A stretch of 64,000 nucleotides of DNA from Strix aluco (lineage: Eukaryota; Chordata; Aves; Strigiformes; Strigidae), in assembly GCF_031877795.1 (NCBI RefSeq), contig NC_133933.1, forward strand, positions 22,968,029 to 23,032,028, written 5' to 3'. Both the position numbers and the translations under genes were made by a program. This document shows positions 1 through 13,156 of this stretch, one piece after another. The notes beneath the pieces were generated by a model, which saw only the letters and a list, made by a program, of their open reading frames with translations, did not search any database and was not told the DNA's origin. Every line of letters begins with the position of its first letter. Positions within the stretch are counted from its first letter, which is position 1.

Positions 1-3000
1 CTTCCCAGCCATGCCTCTCTGTCCTCAGAGACCCTGGGCTGCAAAACCCAACTCTGCCCTGGGCCTGTGGTGGGAGGGTGAGTAAGAGTGTTGCCTGGTT
101 TTGCTCAGTCCCAGGTCTGGCTGCAGAGCCGGCTTCAAGACTCGGGAGCTGTTTCATTCAGTCCTAGATGAGGAGGACAGGGAGGTTTTTGATTACTGCT
201 GGCAATGCAAGGCAGGATTTCTTCTTTGCACTCAAGCCCAGGTCTTCCTTCTCCTTCCCCTGGAGCAGTCATGGGTGTGCAGCCACTCGCCTCTGTATTT
301 GTATTTTTTTCTAAACAATACCATGTTTCACCAGAAGGCTGAAATTTTCAGCCCCGCAAGTGAAACACAAGGAGGGATAACCGCAGGATGGGAGCCTTGC
401 TCAGAAATGCCCCATGGGGCGTTTCACCTGCTGCTCTCCCCAGGGCACGCTGGTGCACACTGGGGCTGGCAGCATCTGGGGGCAGCGTGGGCCGCAGAGC
501 CCCTCCACCCGCCCCTGCTCCGAGCTGGCTCCTGTGGAGGAGCAAACCGAGGACAAGCAGCCATGGAGCCACTGAAGCAAAGCAGGTCCACAGGAGCTGC
601 AGCCTCCAGGAAAATGCAACTGGGGCTGCGGAAACAGGAGACAATCAAAACAGCTAAAGGCAGCCTTTTGACTCCAAGCAAAAATGTTCTGTAATGTTCA
701 TCATGAAAGAGAAAGAAATTTCGCAGAAATAGGGCAGTGAGAAAATCATCTGGTCTGCTGCTGAACAATGAGTCTGTCGGGGAATGATTGCATGTGCCTG
801 TGCCTCTCCAGACAGATATTGCTGAACTGGTTCCTAAAGACACCCCGGGATGGGTGTAAGTGAGATCCTCAGGGAGCCTAGTCCAGCATTTCCTTACTGC
901 TGAAAAGACCTTTCCAATAAGCAACCCAAACATTTCTCCCTTCTTCTTTAACCTGCACAGTCCCGGTCCAATCCATCTTTCCTCTGAGGTCATTTTGTGA
1001 AGACCAGTGGTTGTTTTCATTGCGGATGCTGGCAGCTGCCCCCTGGGCACCCCCCTCTCCTCTCCAGGCAGGGGCTCGCTCTGAGCGGCTTTGTGGCAGC
1101 TGTCAGGGACAGGCCATGCTGGAGGGGAGAAGACAAGGGGAAAAGAGGAAATAAAAACCAAAAAACAAGGGTGAGGACAAGTGGTAGCAATTTGCCTCCC
1201 AAGTTGCTCATTCCAAGCATGCTTGAACGCTGTCTTTGCATAACGTGTAGGGCTATATTTGTCCGTGAGACAGAAAGAGAAAGAGAGAGAAAATATTTTT
1301 CCATTGAGGTCATTCTTGCTCACTTTTTCCTCTAAGAAAATCGATGTCCTCTCCAGTCCTTTCCGTTCCCTCGCCCTCCACCCTGAAGACTCATAGTCCT
1401 ACCTCTGCCAAGCAGTGATGTGCTGGATTCCTCTCGCTAATGATGGTCAGGGTCTTTGGACCTCTAAATCTCACACCTCCTTGCAATTTCTTCTGGCTGT
1501 TCCCCCCAGCAAGTATCTCCTCCCCCTCCCCTGTTTCAAACCCCCTTGTTCCCCTACCTGCCCTCGTCTTCAGATGGGAATTGGGAATGGAAAGCCCTTT
1601 CCTGGGCTGGTTCCCAAGGGCTCCAGACCAGTTGCAGAGGAGAAGCCGTGGTGGGAACAATGGGCAGTGGTGCCTTTGGAGGGGGTCCGGGACCCCAAGG
1701 CAGGTGTTGCTCTATGCTGGGTCACTGCCCATAGGAATTGGGGGTCGCTTGGAGATGATTTCAGAAGGTGCATTTCCCAAGGGTGCTCGTTAGCTTGTCT
1801 GAAGGCCACCAGAAAGCCAGAGTAGTTTCATTGTTTGCCACACTCCATAGTGAAAGGATGGCACTGAAATGGAAGCTGGTCTAAAGTAGAAACTTAAAAT
1901 AGATATATTTCAAGCAGATCCTGGCTCCTAAGCCTGAGACACAGCCCTCCTCCTTGCTCAGGAAGATGTTCAGATCAAGGAATGCAAGTCTTTCTCTAAC
2001 GAATCAATGTCCTTGAAACATCTAACATCTGTTTAGTGTAGCCAGGGGATCTTTTCCTGTGAGAGGCAAAAAAGATCACAAAACTGTGATTAAACTTGAT
2101 TTCTTTTTTGGCTTTAAATTTACCTGATAGCTGGAGAATTTTGATACTACCCAAGGAAGACTATATGGTAATATTAACATTTCTCATTCCCTAGGTACTA
2201 AACCTTCAAAAACACAGAGCTGCAGTTGTGCAATTCAAAAAGAGATGCAGTGTCTTTTCCTGCCACTGTTAGCTCAGGTTGTGGCTGTTAGGAATGAAAA
2301 TCATCACAGGAGAAAAGGTAAAGCTTCCATCAGAAAAAAAAAAAAAGGCCTTTAAGCTGTGCTTGAAACCAAGCAAGTAGTGCCAACAGCCTGCAAATCC
2401 TGCTGTTTGCTTCCTGTGCTTAGAAAGGGGCAGCATGAAGGAGGTGGGAGAGTGGGCTCCCCCTGATCTGCATTGGAGAGGCGAGGCCTGCTTGCTTGCA
2501 GGTACCACCCATCAGTTGGTTTTCCCAGGTTTGTTGAGTGGAGTCAAACAACCAGCCAAAATCCTGCGTCCTTATCCAAACCACCCACATGGCATCAGGC
2601 AGCCATGTATTAGGAATCTCATTGCAGGTGTCCATGATGTTTCAGAAATGCTGTTCCAGTCCTGGCTGGAGGCCAGAAGAGCACAAGATGCATAACGAAA
2701 GGCTCGGCTTGATGGTAGGGGCAGGTCTGAGTCAGTACCAGTTTGATTCAAACTAAATGTTTCCCATTACTCCTTCCAGCTTCTCTGGAGCAAAGAGATG
2801 CCACCACTTCCCTTGGCAAAGCCTTGGGGATCCAGAGGCAGAGGACAAGCAGCAGCAGGAAAGCGTTACAGGCTGGGGTCTGTCTTTGCCTGCTTCCCTT
2901 GGCCAGTGGCACGCACCTCTGACCTAGGACTGACACGGTTTGATGTCTCAGCAGAGCACAACGGGCAATTTTCTTAAGAATTTTGAGTTTTTGATTTGGA

Positions 3001-5447
3001 AACACATGTCAAATAGGAAACTAGTCCTGGTCCAGCATAGCCCAAAGTTAATCTGAAGGTGTGATGCTAACTGGTCTGCCTTGCCAAAGGACCAAAACTC
3101 CCAAGAGCTACCCAGAGCTGAAGTCCAGCCCTGACTGCCCTGTCTGGCACCCAGGCACACATCCTCAATCCTTTAATCACTGCCTGATGTGCCCTTTCCT
3201 GCAGAGACAAGCTGGAGCCGAACTTTGACCTCTTCCCGATTCAATGCCAAAAATAGTGGGTTTAGTGTACAGCCACCTTGGCTAACCCGTGGGGAAACCG
3301 TGGGGTGTTATTCACTGCGCTTCTGTTGAGATGTCCTCCCTAAAACTCTAATCTCAGTTTTCACGTGTTAAAAGTCTCATGTTTAGTATCTATTTCCCTT
3401 AACGTCTCTGCTATAGCGCTTCATTTTCAGGTAAGATCAGTAAAGAAGCTAACTGACTCTCAGAGCATTTGTAATACCAGCTCTTCCACTGCCTTGTTCT
3501 TCAGAGAGTTTTCATTAAGGTGTTCAAAAGCACTCCAGCATGTTTCAGGGCAACGTTGGTTAGAGCCTCTTCATTGAGTGAAAGCTGCTTAAAATACTAT
3601 TTACTATTTAGATTGCATTAGCAGCCAAATCGTGAGAGGAGAAGGAGAAGGCATTTTTGCAATGGATGGGTGCTCCCTGTGCTGAAAAAGGTGCAACATG
3701 TAGCTGTAGCATGTTGTAGGTATGAAGCCAGGCAATACATCTCATGGCAGCCATGTGGGGTCGAGAACATGCCTACTGAGAACCTTACCCATCCTTTTTG
3801 CCTCTGTACTTGCAGGACAGGAGGGAGTTTAAGCTGAAAGGGCTCAGGTGATGGTGGAGAGCCAGGCTGTGCAGTTGAGCTGCTCCCTTCTGACAGCCAG
3901 AAAGTGTCTCCACAAAGCAGGGCTATGGGATCTTTTCCCAGCACCCACCTGGCCCTCAAAGCCTTCAGCCTCTCACAGCCATGCTTTGCTCATTTACGAT
4001 GATATTTTAACATTTTGGATGCCTGTGAGCTAGAAAAATCTCTGACACCGCCAAGCCCCTTTAAAACAGGGCACTTAGTTCACCACCAGCTCCTTACAGC
4101 AGCTGCTCACTCTGCACTCTGTGTCTTTCATCCTTCAAGAAGAGTTGAGCAAAGTATGGGAAGCTGAGCCCCCAGAGAATTGCAGGCATCCAAAATCCAT
4201 CTGTTCCTGAATTAGAATGTGAAAATGTCTGGGCTCCCCATCTAGAAAAACTCTGAAAACTTTACAGCATCATCCAGCTTACTTCACTTTGATTCTGACT
4301 TTGTTTGTTAATGCAGTTAAAAATGCAATTTAAGAAAGCACTTCAAATTCACAAGAGGAAACATTTATTTCAGAAAATGCTGGATCTTTTTTTCTGTGTT
4401 TTTTTTTCCCCTAAATGAAGTTTGTGATCCGATTCTTTGATGTTGGCAGACTGCTTATTGCAATGCTGCTATCAAAATTTCTGATGAGATCCCTTCCTCC
4501 CCTGTCATCTAGTCCCTCTGGTTTTCCTTTTTTTTTTCAAAAAAAAAACCAACAACCAACTGTGAAGCCAAACATTATATACTAGGACCTAGCCAAAGTC
4601 CCATCCCTGCAGGATAAGCTCATATAAAGTTTTCTAGTGTGTTTGCTCGTGGACTGATGTGACTGCAGACAGAGAGCAAGAGCAGGGGCAGATCTCTTCA
4701 GGGTGGAAGAAAAAGTTACTGAGGGAGGCACAGAGTGGGGGACCCAGCAGAGCTCTGCAGCAATCTTTGCTCAACATCATCGTAATCCAAGGGAAACTGC
4801 ACAGTTTCCATATGCTCTTGTGCAAAATATCTTTGGGGTTGCTCCAGGAATAGACAAGAGACCTCCTGGGAAAAAGAAACCTTGGGGAGCTTTCCTGGGC
4901 TGGCTTGTGGCAGGGAAGCCCACCAGCCTGGAGCGCCCTCCCGGCTCCTGCAGCAGAGCATCCCTGGGCCCCGCGTGCGGGGCAGAGGCAGAAGGCTGTC
5001 AGACATGCAGGCAGGGCAAGGGACAGAGATTCCCAAGACCCAGTTGGACCTCGCAGCTACAAGACCTCCCTGCTGAAGTGATGAAGCAAAGTGGCTGTAG
5101 CCTTGCCTGGAGGTGCAGCAAGCTCCTGCAGGTGGGTCCTGCCCGTGTGACAGTTGCTCTGCTGTGACGGAGCAGGATGAGACAGCCCAGGTCAAACCAC
5201 CGTCTGGCCCTTGCTTTACCTCTTATCCTGTTGGTTAACCTCATCCTGGGAGGTAGGTATGGACAGTGAGTGGAGAAAGCCATTTGCTCAGTCTCTTTTG
5301 AAGCAGAACGGACAACTCTGGCACGCAGCAGCTCCACATAATTGCTTGGGATCAGAGCCACTGGCAGGCGGAGGCAGGGCTTTGCCAGGCAAGCACTGGC
5401 AGCAGCTGCTGCCCAGGACATGCTAAGCGCTCTGCTTTCACCCATGG
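1..5447. other. Non-coding stretch, no gene recognised
   Basis: No exon, RNA gene or recognisable repeat could be supported here. The first 1.3 kb is fairly GC-rich and open in several frames, including a 299-codon minus-strand frame at 424-1323, but none resembles a known protein. A polypurine GA-rich run lies at about 1267-1294. By analogy with the mammalian locus this would be the flank between CAPN13 and its downstream neighbour, but no neighbour exon is visible, so that is inference. Confidence 0.5.
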
Positions 5448-5489
5448 GCACACGTGCATGCACACACACACACACATGCACACGTGTGC
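5448..5489. repeat. 42-bp alternating purine-pyrimidine tract with CA core
   Basis: Every base from 5448 to 5489 alternates purine and pyrimidine. A (CA)n core is flanked by near-mirror GCACACGTGCATG and CATGCACACGTGTGC arms, so the tract is also close to palindromic. Such tracts can adopt left-handed or cruciform DNA and are often length-polymorphic. No function is implied by the sequence alone. Confidence 0.85.
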
Positions 5490-7734
5490 CCGGCTGCCTC
5501 CTTGGCCCCCCTCCCTGCATACGCAGCCATAAATGGATTCCAGCATGATTGTGAGAGATTTAGGGGAAGGCAGATTAGAGAGCTAGCCACAGGCAAATGC
5601 AATTATGGAAAAGTAGTTCAATAAATAGAATTATGCCCCCCCACCCCAACAAAGGATTACACCCAGGATTTGGCAAAAATAGGTTAAGTGGAAATCAGAT
5701 GCTGGACATGGAGATTAACAGGGATCTGGAGACAAGCCAGTGTATGCTGATGAAGGAAAAATACCAGCATCCTTGCCTGCGCTGATCAGCATTTGCTCGG
5801 CTGCTGCACTGGGCTGGGGTCACCCTTATCCAGTGTGGAAAAACAAGGCCAGTGTTGAGATGGGTCTTCCCTGTTGCCTGCCACACCAGCAAGCTAGGGC
5901 ACAGCATAAACAAAGATCAGACCTGCTCTGCTTTCTGGCTGGTCAGTAACCAAGTGACTTTTCTTCATTTTGCTATGAAACATGAGAAATAATAGCTTAT
6001 TCTGTCAGCATAACTTTACCAAGCACAAGTGATTGGAAACATATATGGCTATTCATTTTCCCATAGTTATTAACTAGCAAACAGTAGTTCCTTTCATTGG
6101 CCAGTCAAAAATAAAAGGCTCCAAACGATCTTGCAAATGATCTCACATTAGTACATGCTCCATTTCTCTTGTAATGGCACTCTTGCCACTGGACATCACA
6201 GCATTTTTCCTGCATCTCCATTACCTCTGGGGTTGGTATGGTTACACCATCGACAGAGAATGCAGAGGCTGGGCCCACCTTCCCATCTCTCAGATCTTTA
6301 GACTCATTCTTACCTCAAGTTGAGAATTTGAGTTAATTTCCAATGAATGGATACCCACCTTGCCTCTGGCCAGAGCAGTTCCCATCATTGAATGTCCTCA
6401 CAAATAGCAAGTACCTCCTCCAGGTGTTTCAGATCAGAAGGGTTGTGTAGACACATGATGGTCAGGTGTCATCTCTGCATGTGTTTTAGCTGAAACTTTA
6501 AACAATTCTTTACTCATATTTGTGCCTGGCCGGTATGAAGGGGTATCAGACCTGGTAACCTTATAACACTGGGAATTTGTCTGCAGGCAGGACCACTGAG
6601 TTCCCTTGTCAAGCCAGAGCAGCCAGCAAGCTAAAAATCCCCGATATCAAGTCCACAGAAACAGCATAAAAGGTTGTTTGGCTGATGCCAAGAAGCCAAT
6701 GGACCTGAGCAATTGCTGATCAACATTTCATATTATCCAGTTGTTAACACCAGGGCATCCGTATTCCCAGCCAGAGCATAGTACCGAGACTCTGCCATTC
6801 CTTCTTTATCGGCTTTAATAGCTGCTGCTGCCATCACCCCCACCACGCTGACGGCAGAGACCTGACTGCTATTTAAGCAGCGCTAAACGTAGCGCTGCCA
6901 GGAAATGACTACGAATTAGGGCTGTTCCCATATTGTCAATTAAGCCTAATTAAAATGGGAAAGGAGTTGTTTTTCCCCAAAGGGAAAACAGGTTCTGAGA
7001 AAGGCACTAACTCAGATGTTGTAACTCCAGAGGCACTTGCGTGGTGATGCTGGTCACCAGGTTGGGCTGATCCCTCTTTTCCTCCTGCTCCTGCTCTCCC
7101 TCATCTCACAGAGATCCAGATCCATTAACTAGACCTCTTAGTAGGAAAGCCACACTGAACCCAGGGTCTGCTTGCATTGCTCTGCACTTGGAGGGCCGAG
7201 GGCTGCTGGGGCTGTGCTGTGAAATAGAGGCACACACAGCATCCTCCCACCAAAAATGCACTGCTCGCAGTAGAGGGCAGAGCAGCCTGCTCCCCCCAGA
7301 TTGTGGAAGAGAGGCAGCAGCCAAAATAGCAAAGGCCTGGCCTATGCACGAGCTGTAAGTGAGAAACAGGCCCAGACTCTGCCTACCAAACGGGATGCTC
7401 TAAATCCTGGCAGTCCCGACACCAGCGGCTCACCCTGCCTTTCCCCACTGGCTCTAGCTGAGGGCAAATGGAGAGGCTCAAGGAGATCGTGCGATGCTGT
7501 CATCCCACGCCTTTGGAAACCTGGACACAGGAATCAGTCCCACATTCTCCCCTCCAAAACACACATAAAGGTCAAGATGTTAGTATCTTTTTAACACGTT
7601 TTTGGATCTTCTAGCCTCAGAGCTTGTGCAATGTAGCTGGGTCACAGGCTCAAGTTTTCTCCTGCAAAAGGTCTTTTGGAAATGAAAGTTGCACACCTCA
7701 CAGCATGCCCTGGCTGAGTCTCTGGGCCAAAGTC
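5490..7734. other. Non-coding stretch with an AT-rich homeodomain-like core
   Basis: No coding exon is seen. The part from about 6780 to 6960 looks less random than its surroundings: it holds a perfect hairpin (6877-6898), a TAATTA-type homeodomain core near 6949-6954 and a CAATTAAG motif just before it. This is the kind of composition seen in conserved non-coding elements, but conservation cannot be judged from one sequence. Confidence 0.4.
6877..6898. repeat. Perfect 9-bp inverted repeat with 4-nt loop
   Basis: The left arm GCAGCGCTA at 6877-6885 is the exact reverse complement of TAGCGCTGC at 6890-6898, separated by AACG. Each arm contains the self-complementary AGCGCT. The hairpin is GC-rich and sits in an AT-rich, homeodomain-site-rich context. 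There is no U-tract and no longer stem, so neither a terminator nor a microRNA precursor is supported. Confidence 0.8.
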
Positions 7735-8240
7735 ATGGAAAGTGCTGGATCAGGCCAGCTGAAAGGCCCATTAACACAGTCTCCTGCCTCCACCAGCAGA
7801 CACCTTGGGAAGGGTATAATGGTAGAGACTGGGTTCCTCATGAACCGGAGGGGATACCTTTTGGCATGGTACCACTTGATTGATTCCTCTCCTATGAAGT
7901 TTTCTGATTGCCTTTCAAAGCACCATGAGGGTTTGGCAGCCCCACTGTCCCATGGAGATGAGCCCTACCATTTCCAGGCTGTGTGAAGCAGTATCTCCTT
8001 CTGCCTTCTTGAACATACCAGCAAATTATTTATTTGCCACTCCTGGTTCTTCTGTTATAGAGACAATGAACGCTCTTTATTATGCACATCTCTCTACTGT
8101 CACTGTTGACATCTCTTTTTCCAGGCTAAGATATCCTGATCTGTTTAATGATTTCTCAACCAGAAGCTGCCCAGAAACTTCGATTATCTTCAGTGCTTTT
8201 CTCTGTACATTTTTCTATTCTTCTGTGGGGGGAAGAAGGT
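7735..8240 (+). mobile_element. Ancient, decayed CR1/L3-like repeat fragment
   Basis: Blocks such as GGATCAGGCCAGCTGAAAGG, followed by CCATTAACACAGTCTCCTGCC, resemble the 3' region of old CR1/L3-type repeats that I recall from turtle and crocodile genomes, where the phrase reads roughly 'ggatcagaccaaaggtccat ... agtatcctgtc'. The later part (about 7985-8240), with a Pol-tail-like 'tttccaggctaagatatcctgat ... cttcagtgcttttctctgtacatttttc', fits the same family. The copy is heavily diverged and has no open frame. The family name is from memory and the edges are approximate. Confidence 0.45.
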
Positions 8241-11200
8241 GGGTGCAGCACCCACAGAGCAACCCTGGTGCTACCAACATCAGCTGTCAGCCTCTGAGTT
8301 TGTGGAGGAAAAGAGGAGTTTAACATCTCCAAAGCGAGCTGTGTGCCAGGGGTCTCACCTACAAGATGCTGCAGGTACCTTGGTCACTTAGCTGACAGTA
8401 TTTGGTTTGCTGGTTTGGAGAGCAAACGAGTGCTAGTCTCGAAATGAGTCTGCGGTTCAATTCTGCCATCTGCAGCTCACGTCTGAAACTGCGGGAGCCT
8501 CTCCTGCCCCACAGGCAAGCTCCGATCTGGAGGTGGGCAATGAACCCCTTATTTAAATAATTTCTCACGTGAAGTTTCTGTGTTTAAAATTTCCAGAGGT
8601 GAGAACAAGAGAAACAGGGCTTTAAGAGAAATGAATATACTGTAAATGAGATAAAGTCTTTCCCCTAATGATTAAGTAGTTAAAACACACACCTTAAATG
8701 ACAAATTAAGATGAGTTTAGGCTCAGGGGAGTGTCTCCATATCAGCAGTACAGGGGGTTTTTAGCCATGTTGTTTCTCAGAAGTTCTTATCCAATCTGTC
8801 CATTTTAGAGGGGGGTAAAATTTTGTTCAAGTACATTGGCTCAGGAAACTCCACATGCCTTCATTATTTTTGCAGGAAGACAGCTGGAGCTTGCTGTTTC
8901 TTCAAAGAATGGGTGCAGGCAGATCAGCAAAAATAGTGGTTAAACATTTGTTTGAATTCATAAAACCCTGCCATCAAACAGCACTCAAACAGCTTGATAA
9001 GAGGACACTGTGATGACTTCTCCGACCCTACATGCTGCCAAACCCATTCTTCTGCCAGTGTGTCCCTCTGAACCTCCCCAGGCTGGATCCCACTGCAACC
9101 CAGGTAGCTATCATCATCTATTATCATCCCCATGCAGACCTCACTGCTTCAGATCTGCACTCCAGAGGAGAACATTGTGCTCTCTCTGTCTGAACTCCTG
9201 TATTATACATGATGTGGCACATCCCTGGATTAATGAAGTCTTCATCTAATCAGAGCATATCTTGTCAAAAAAGAGAAACAATCTGTTCCTGACCTAAAAA
9301 TTTTTACTGCTGACTTTTTGCTACCAGTTACACTTGAGCTTCAGGCCTTTCTAAAGGCTCTCCCTTTGTTCAGTCAAAACTAAAAGGGAGTTTAAGGAAA
9401 TTGTGCCCCCTTTTTTATCTTGCTTGCTCTGCTATTGACATACTGTGTGACTAGAGAAGGAAATAACTCTTCCATGCCTTAGTTTTCCCACCTGAGTAAC
9501 AGAATCAATTCATCCATAAAGTGCCTTGAAAGCCATGAATATTTGTCTAAAGGCCTAATGCCAGTTGTTTTTTGTTAACACTATGTTAGAAGTACAGTAT
9601 TATACTGAAATATCCAAAGGCTCTTGGTTAGCATCTCACACAAAATCGCCATCTCAGTAAGAGCAGTCTGTTTGTTAGAGAAATGATTTTTTTTAAACGT
9701 GTGAGTCATGAATCCCTCGAATGTAGGTCAGTGGGAATGTGTGCCAATCCACCGCTGGCCCGCCAGCACAGAGGGCACATCTCAGGGGCGCAGCCGTGAT
9801 GGCTCAGCATGGATAACACAGAGTTTCCTGAACCTTTCAGCAGCTTTGCAAGCAGCTTCTCGCCGTTGCCTTCCTCAATGTGGCTCTGCAAAGCAAAGCT
9901 GTTTGCTCATCCTGTTGCCTCTTGGATGTGACTAGTGCCCAACAGCACAACACTCTCCCAGCCTCAGGGAGGAGGTGAGTAATACAGCCTCAAAGTGGAA
10001 TTGCACCAGGGTAAAACCCCAGAAATTATTTTTACAAATGTGGTTTAATGGAAACAGGATTCCTCTATCCCATACTATGAATTTGGCTTTAAAAACAGTC
10101 CACTGTCTATGAAGATGTGCCTGCAATGTTGTGCCTTCACATCTCAGCAGCAGAGATGAGTGATTGCAGATGTCTGCCTTTTCTAGGACTTGTTCTCATT
10201 AAATGAACATTAAATAGGATGGCTGGATCCATTGCCTACTTAAAGACCTGAGCCAAAAATACTGTTTCCCAGCATTTGTTAGCATAAAGTTGTCAGGTAA
10301 GTTGTCCGTTTGTGCCTGGAGGGAGAGTGAGGGTTTGTAAGTCCACCATAAGGTTAGCCCTGCCAGAGCCTGCGGGAAACACACTTTCCCATGGGTAAGG
10401 TGACCCAGGTCAGCATGGGGGAGTATGTCGAGATCTCTTAGCTCCCTCCTGCTTGTCTGGTGTGAAGTGCAATACAGACCTTTCCCAAGTTCCCATGATT
10501 TTGTTTCAGAGCAGCAAGACACAACAACCTCCCTGGAGCATCTCTCTGGCCACCTTTGGTCTGGGCACTTGCTGGAGGGGTCGGTGATTGCACTGGGCAA
10601 CCTCCGGCAGTGGGACAGAAAGCGCTGCCTTTGCCTCTTTGTACACAGGCCCAATCCTAGCCCGTATGTGCCCAACTTCATACTCCTTGGGTCCTCTTTC
10701 TTTCTTCCAGCCACACCACGGGGTGTCTTCCTGCCCCATCAAAGTTCAGAGAGAGTTTCTTCCTTTTGGGAAGGAGAAATGATGTCAACTCTCCCCAGGT
10801 CAGAGCCAAGAGCCAAATGAGCAGTTTGAAATGCTGAGTATTACAAAGACCATTTAAAAGTCCAAAATTGTCCTGTGCTGCATTTAATGAGAAATCAAAT
10901 TGCAGATGATACAGAAGTACGAAATTTTGTCTGGCCTTCCCCTGGGGGCTCACAGTGTTGTATCAGCGGGCCTAATGTAACTTTCAAACTCCTTCTTTCA
11001 CCACTTGTGGGGACCCAGGTATTTGTGTTTTACGTGTTGCAGAAAGGAAGCTGCAATGAAAAGTCTGATGCAAAGCCTGACCGCCGCTGTTGGCTTAAGC
11101 TGGTATCACTAAGGCGCAGTGTTTCTGACAGACCAGGATCTCAGCATGGTTTTCCAGAGGTCATGCACCCTGTGTTTGGGAGGCAGAGCTCAGAAGAGCA

Positions 11201-13049
11201 TGTCCAAGTCTACCGTGGCACATTGCTCTCCCTCTGGCTTCCTAACACCTTCAGCCTGGTGTGGAAGACTTTGGCCAAGGGTCCTCAGTGGCCAAAATCT
11301 GTGGCCTTCAGGTCAGGTATCCAATTCATCTTCAGACTTTGACTTCTGAGAAGCACAGCAGTGTAACATTGCGCTAGCCATTAGTGATTACTTTTTGCCT
11401 TAGAAACTTGAAACTGTTTATTTTTTTCAATGGGGAAAAAAAAATCTCTTGGTTTCATTCAATGTAATAATGAAGAGGGAAGCTTTTATGCCAGTGCCTA
11501 AGAGAAAAAGAAGGTATCTGAGAAAGAAAAATCTGGCACTTGCAGTCGCTCTTTTCTTTTAACCATACTTGCCATTCAGTAAAATCAAGACAACACGACA
11601 ACTTCAATTTCTATATCTCCTGTCACCTCTGAGCTCTAGGGAATGTGGGATGCTAGTCTGGGGGGGAAAATAAAACCAAGACATGTTAGCAGCTCTATAG
11701 GTTAACGACTGTGTTTAGGTCTGGCAGATAATACACACTACTAGTAAACAAAGCACCTTCCTGCTCCTTGGATGGAGGTGTGACTTGTGTCCCTCAGAGA
11801 TAAAGGGAAGGGGTGTTAGGCCGTGAAATGCACGGCTGATGGAGAAGGGTCACCCCACAGCTGTGCCTCCCAACTTGTCTCTGCATTTCTCCCTGCGCTG
11901 AGCTGGGAGCAATCATTACAGCCCAGTTCCTCTGCATCAGGCAAACAAAACAAACAAGCAGAGGCAAGGGGGAGTGGATATAACACACAGCAGCAGCAGG
12001 GAGGAGGCTGTGCTAGCCTTGAGCTCTCTGGCAGGGATGGCTCTCCTCCTCCTGCCTCTCCCCTGGAGGCCCTCCGCTCTGCTTGGACTTCAGTGGCTGG
12101 AGAAGCTGCCATCCACCACCGCATGCCCAGGGGCAGCCTGCCAATGCCTCTGGCACTGTCGTAAGGCAGCAGGCAGCTGCCTGCCACCCTGCAGAAGCTG
12201 TGGGGCAGGTAGAGGGCTTGCATCTCTCGCCCCACCTGTGGCATCTGCTTCAGTTCAGATGTGGATTAAGCATTGGTGGAAGGAACCATCTCACAGCCCT
12301 GGAGATGGTAACAAATACCTATGCCTCCAAGCCTAGAGAAAGCACAGAGGACACTGAAGGAGGAGGTGGGGTGTGGTATAGGGGCAAGCTTTCTGTGCAC
12401 CCTTGCCCTCAACTCCTCCAAAGCCACTTTTATGGGGGCTTGTCTTCATCCTCACTCCATGAGGATGCTGCTAAATAAGGGAAGCAGGTTGGGATGCTTT
12501 AATTTTTTGGGGGTGTGTGTGTATACTTTGGTGCACATTCATTAGGTGGACTTGGCTTGAGAGTCCCTTATCTCAGCTCTAACACCCACTGGGATATGTT
12601 CAGCCTCTCCCAGGCACCATGAGGGATCATGCATTGCAAGAGGATGGAGGTGGCACGAGTTTTCATCACAGTGCCTCGATGCTGCTCCTGCCTCACCTTG
12701 CTGTCTCTCTGGCTACTCTCATCCTCTCCAGATTTTCCATTTTATCATCCAGAGAATTTTGATCTCAGGAAAGGCCTGACCTAACCTTTCTCTTGAATGT
12801 TGCCAAGTGTGAGGTAGCTCACAGGATGGGCAAGAGCCATTCCTCCAACTTTTCACTGCAATCTTCCCACAAACTTTTTATTGTGGGAGAGCTCTACTTC
12901 ACTAGGCTGCTCATTCCCCGATTTCAGGCTAGAAGATTATTTGCAATCTGCTTGGCTGACTTGCAAAGCCTATGCTATATCACCCTAGTGAGTACATATT
13001 CTATTGAATACAAAGTACTCCTCCTACTGGCAATAATTCTATTACCAGA
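8241..13049. other. Non-coding stretch, no gene recognised
   Basis: Several frames stay open for 120-170 codons (for example 10199-10714 minus and 11816-12244 minus), but they overlap one another on both strands, lack recognisable motifs and have no convincing splice context. A short TG run lies near 12512-12522. I see no RNA gene or clear repeat. Confidence 0.5.
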
Positions 13050-13156
13050 GTTTGTGGGCTGTTGTGCCAGTGACGACCCTCACCCTGCCATCTCAGTGGA
13101 GGCAAAGGATGGAGACATGCAGCACAACAAAGATGCAAGGGATATCGCTGGATCAG

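Noticed and set aside
6877..6898. Hairpin considered as a microRNA precursor or terminator
   Set aside because: A 9-bp stem is far too short for a microRNA precursor, and there is no T-tract.
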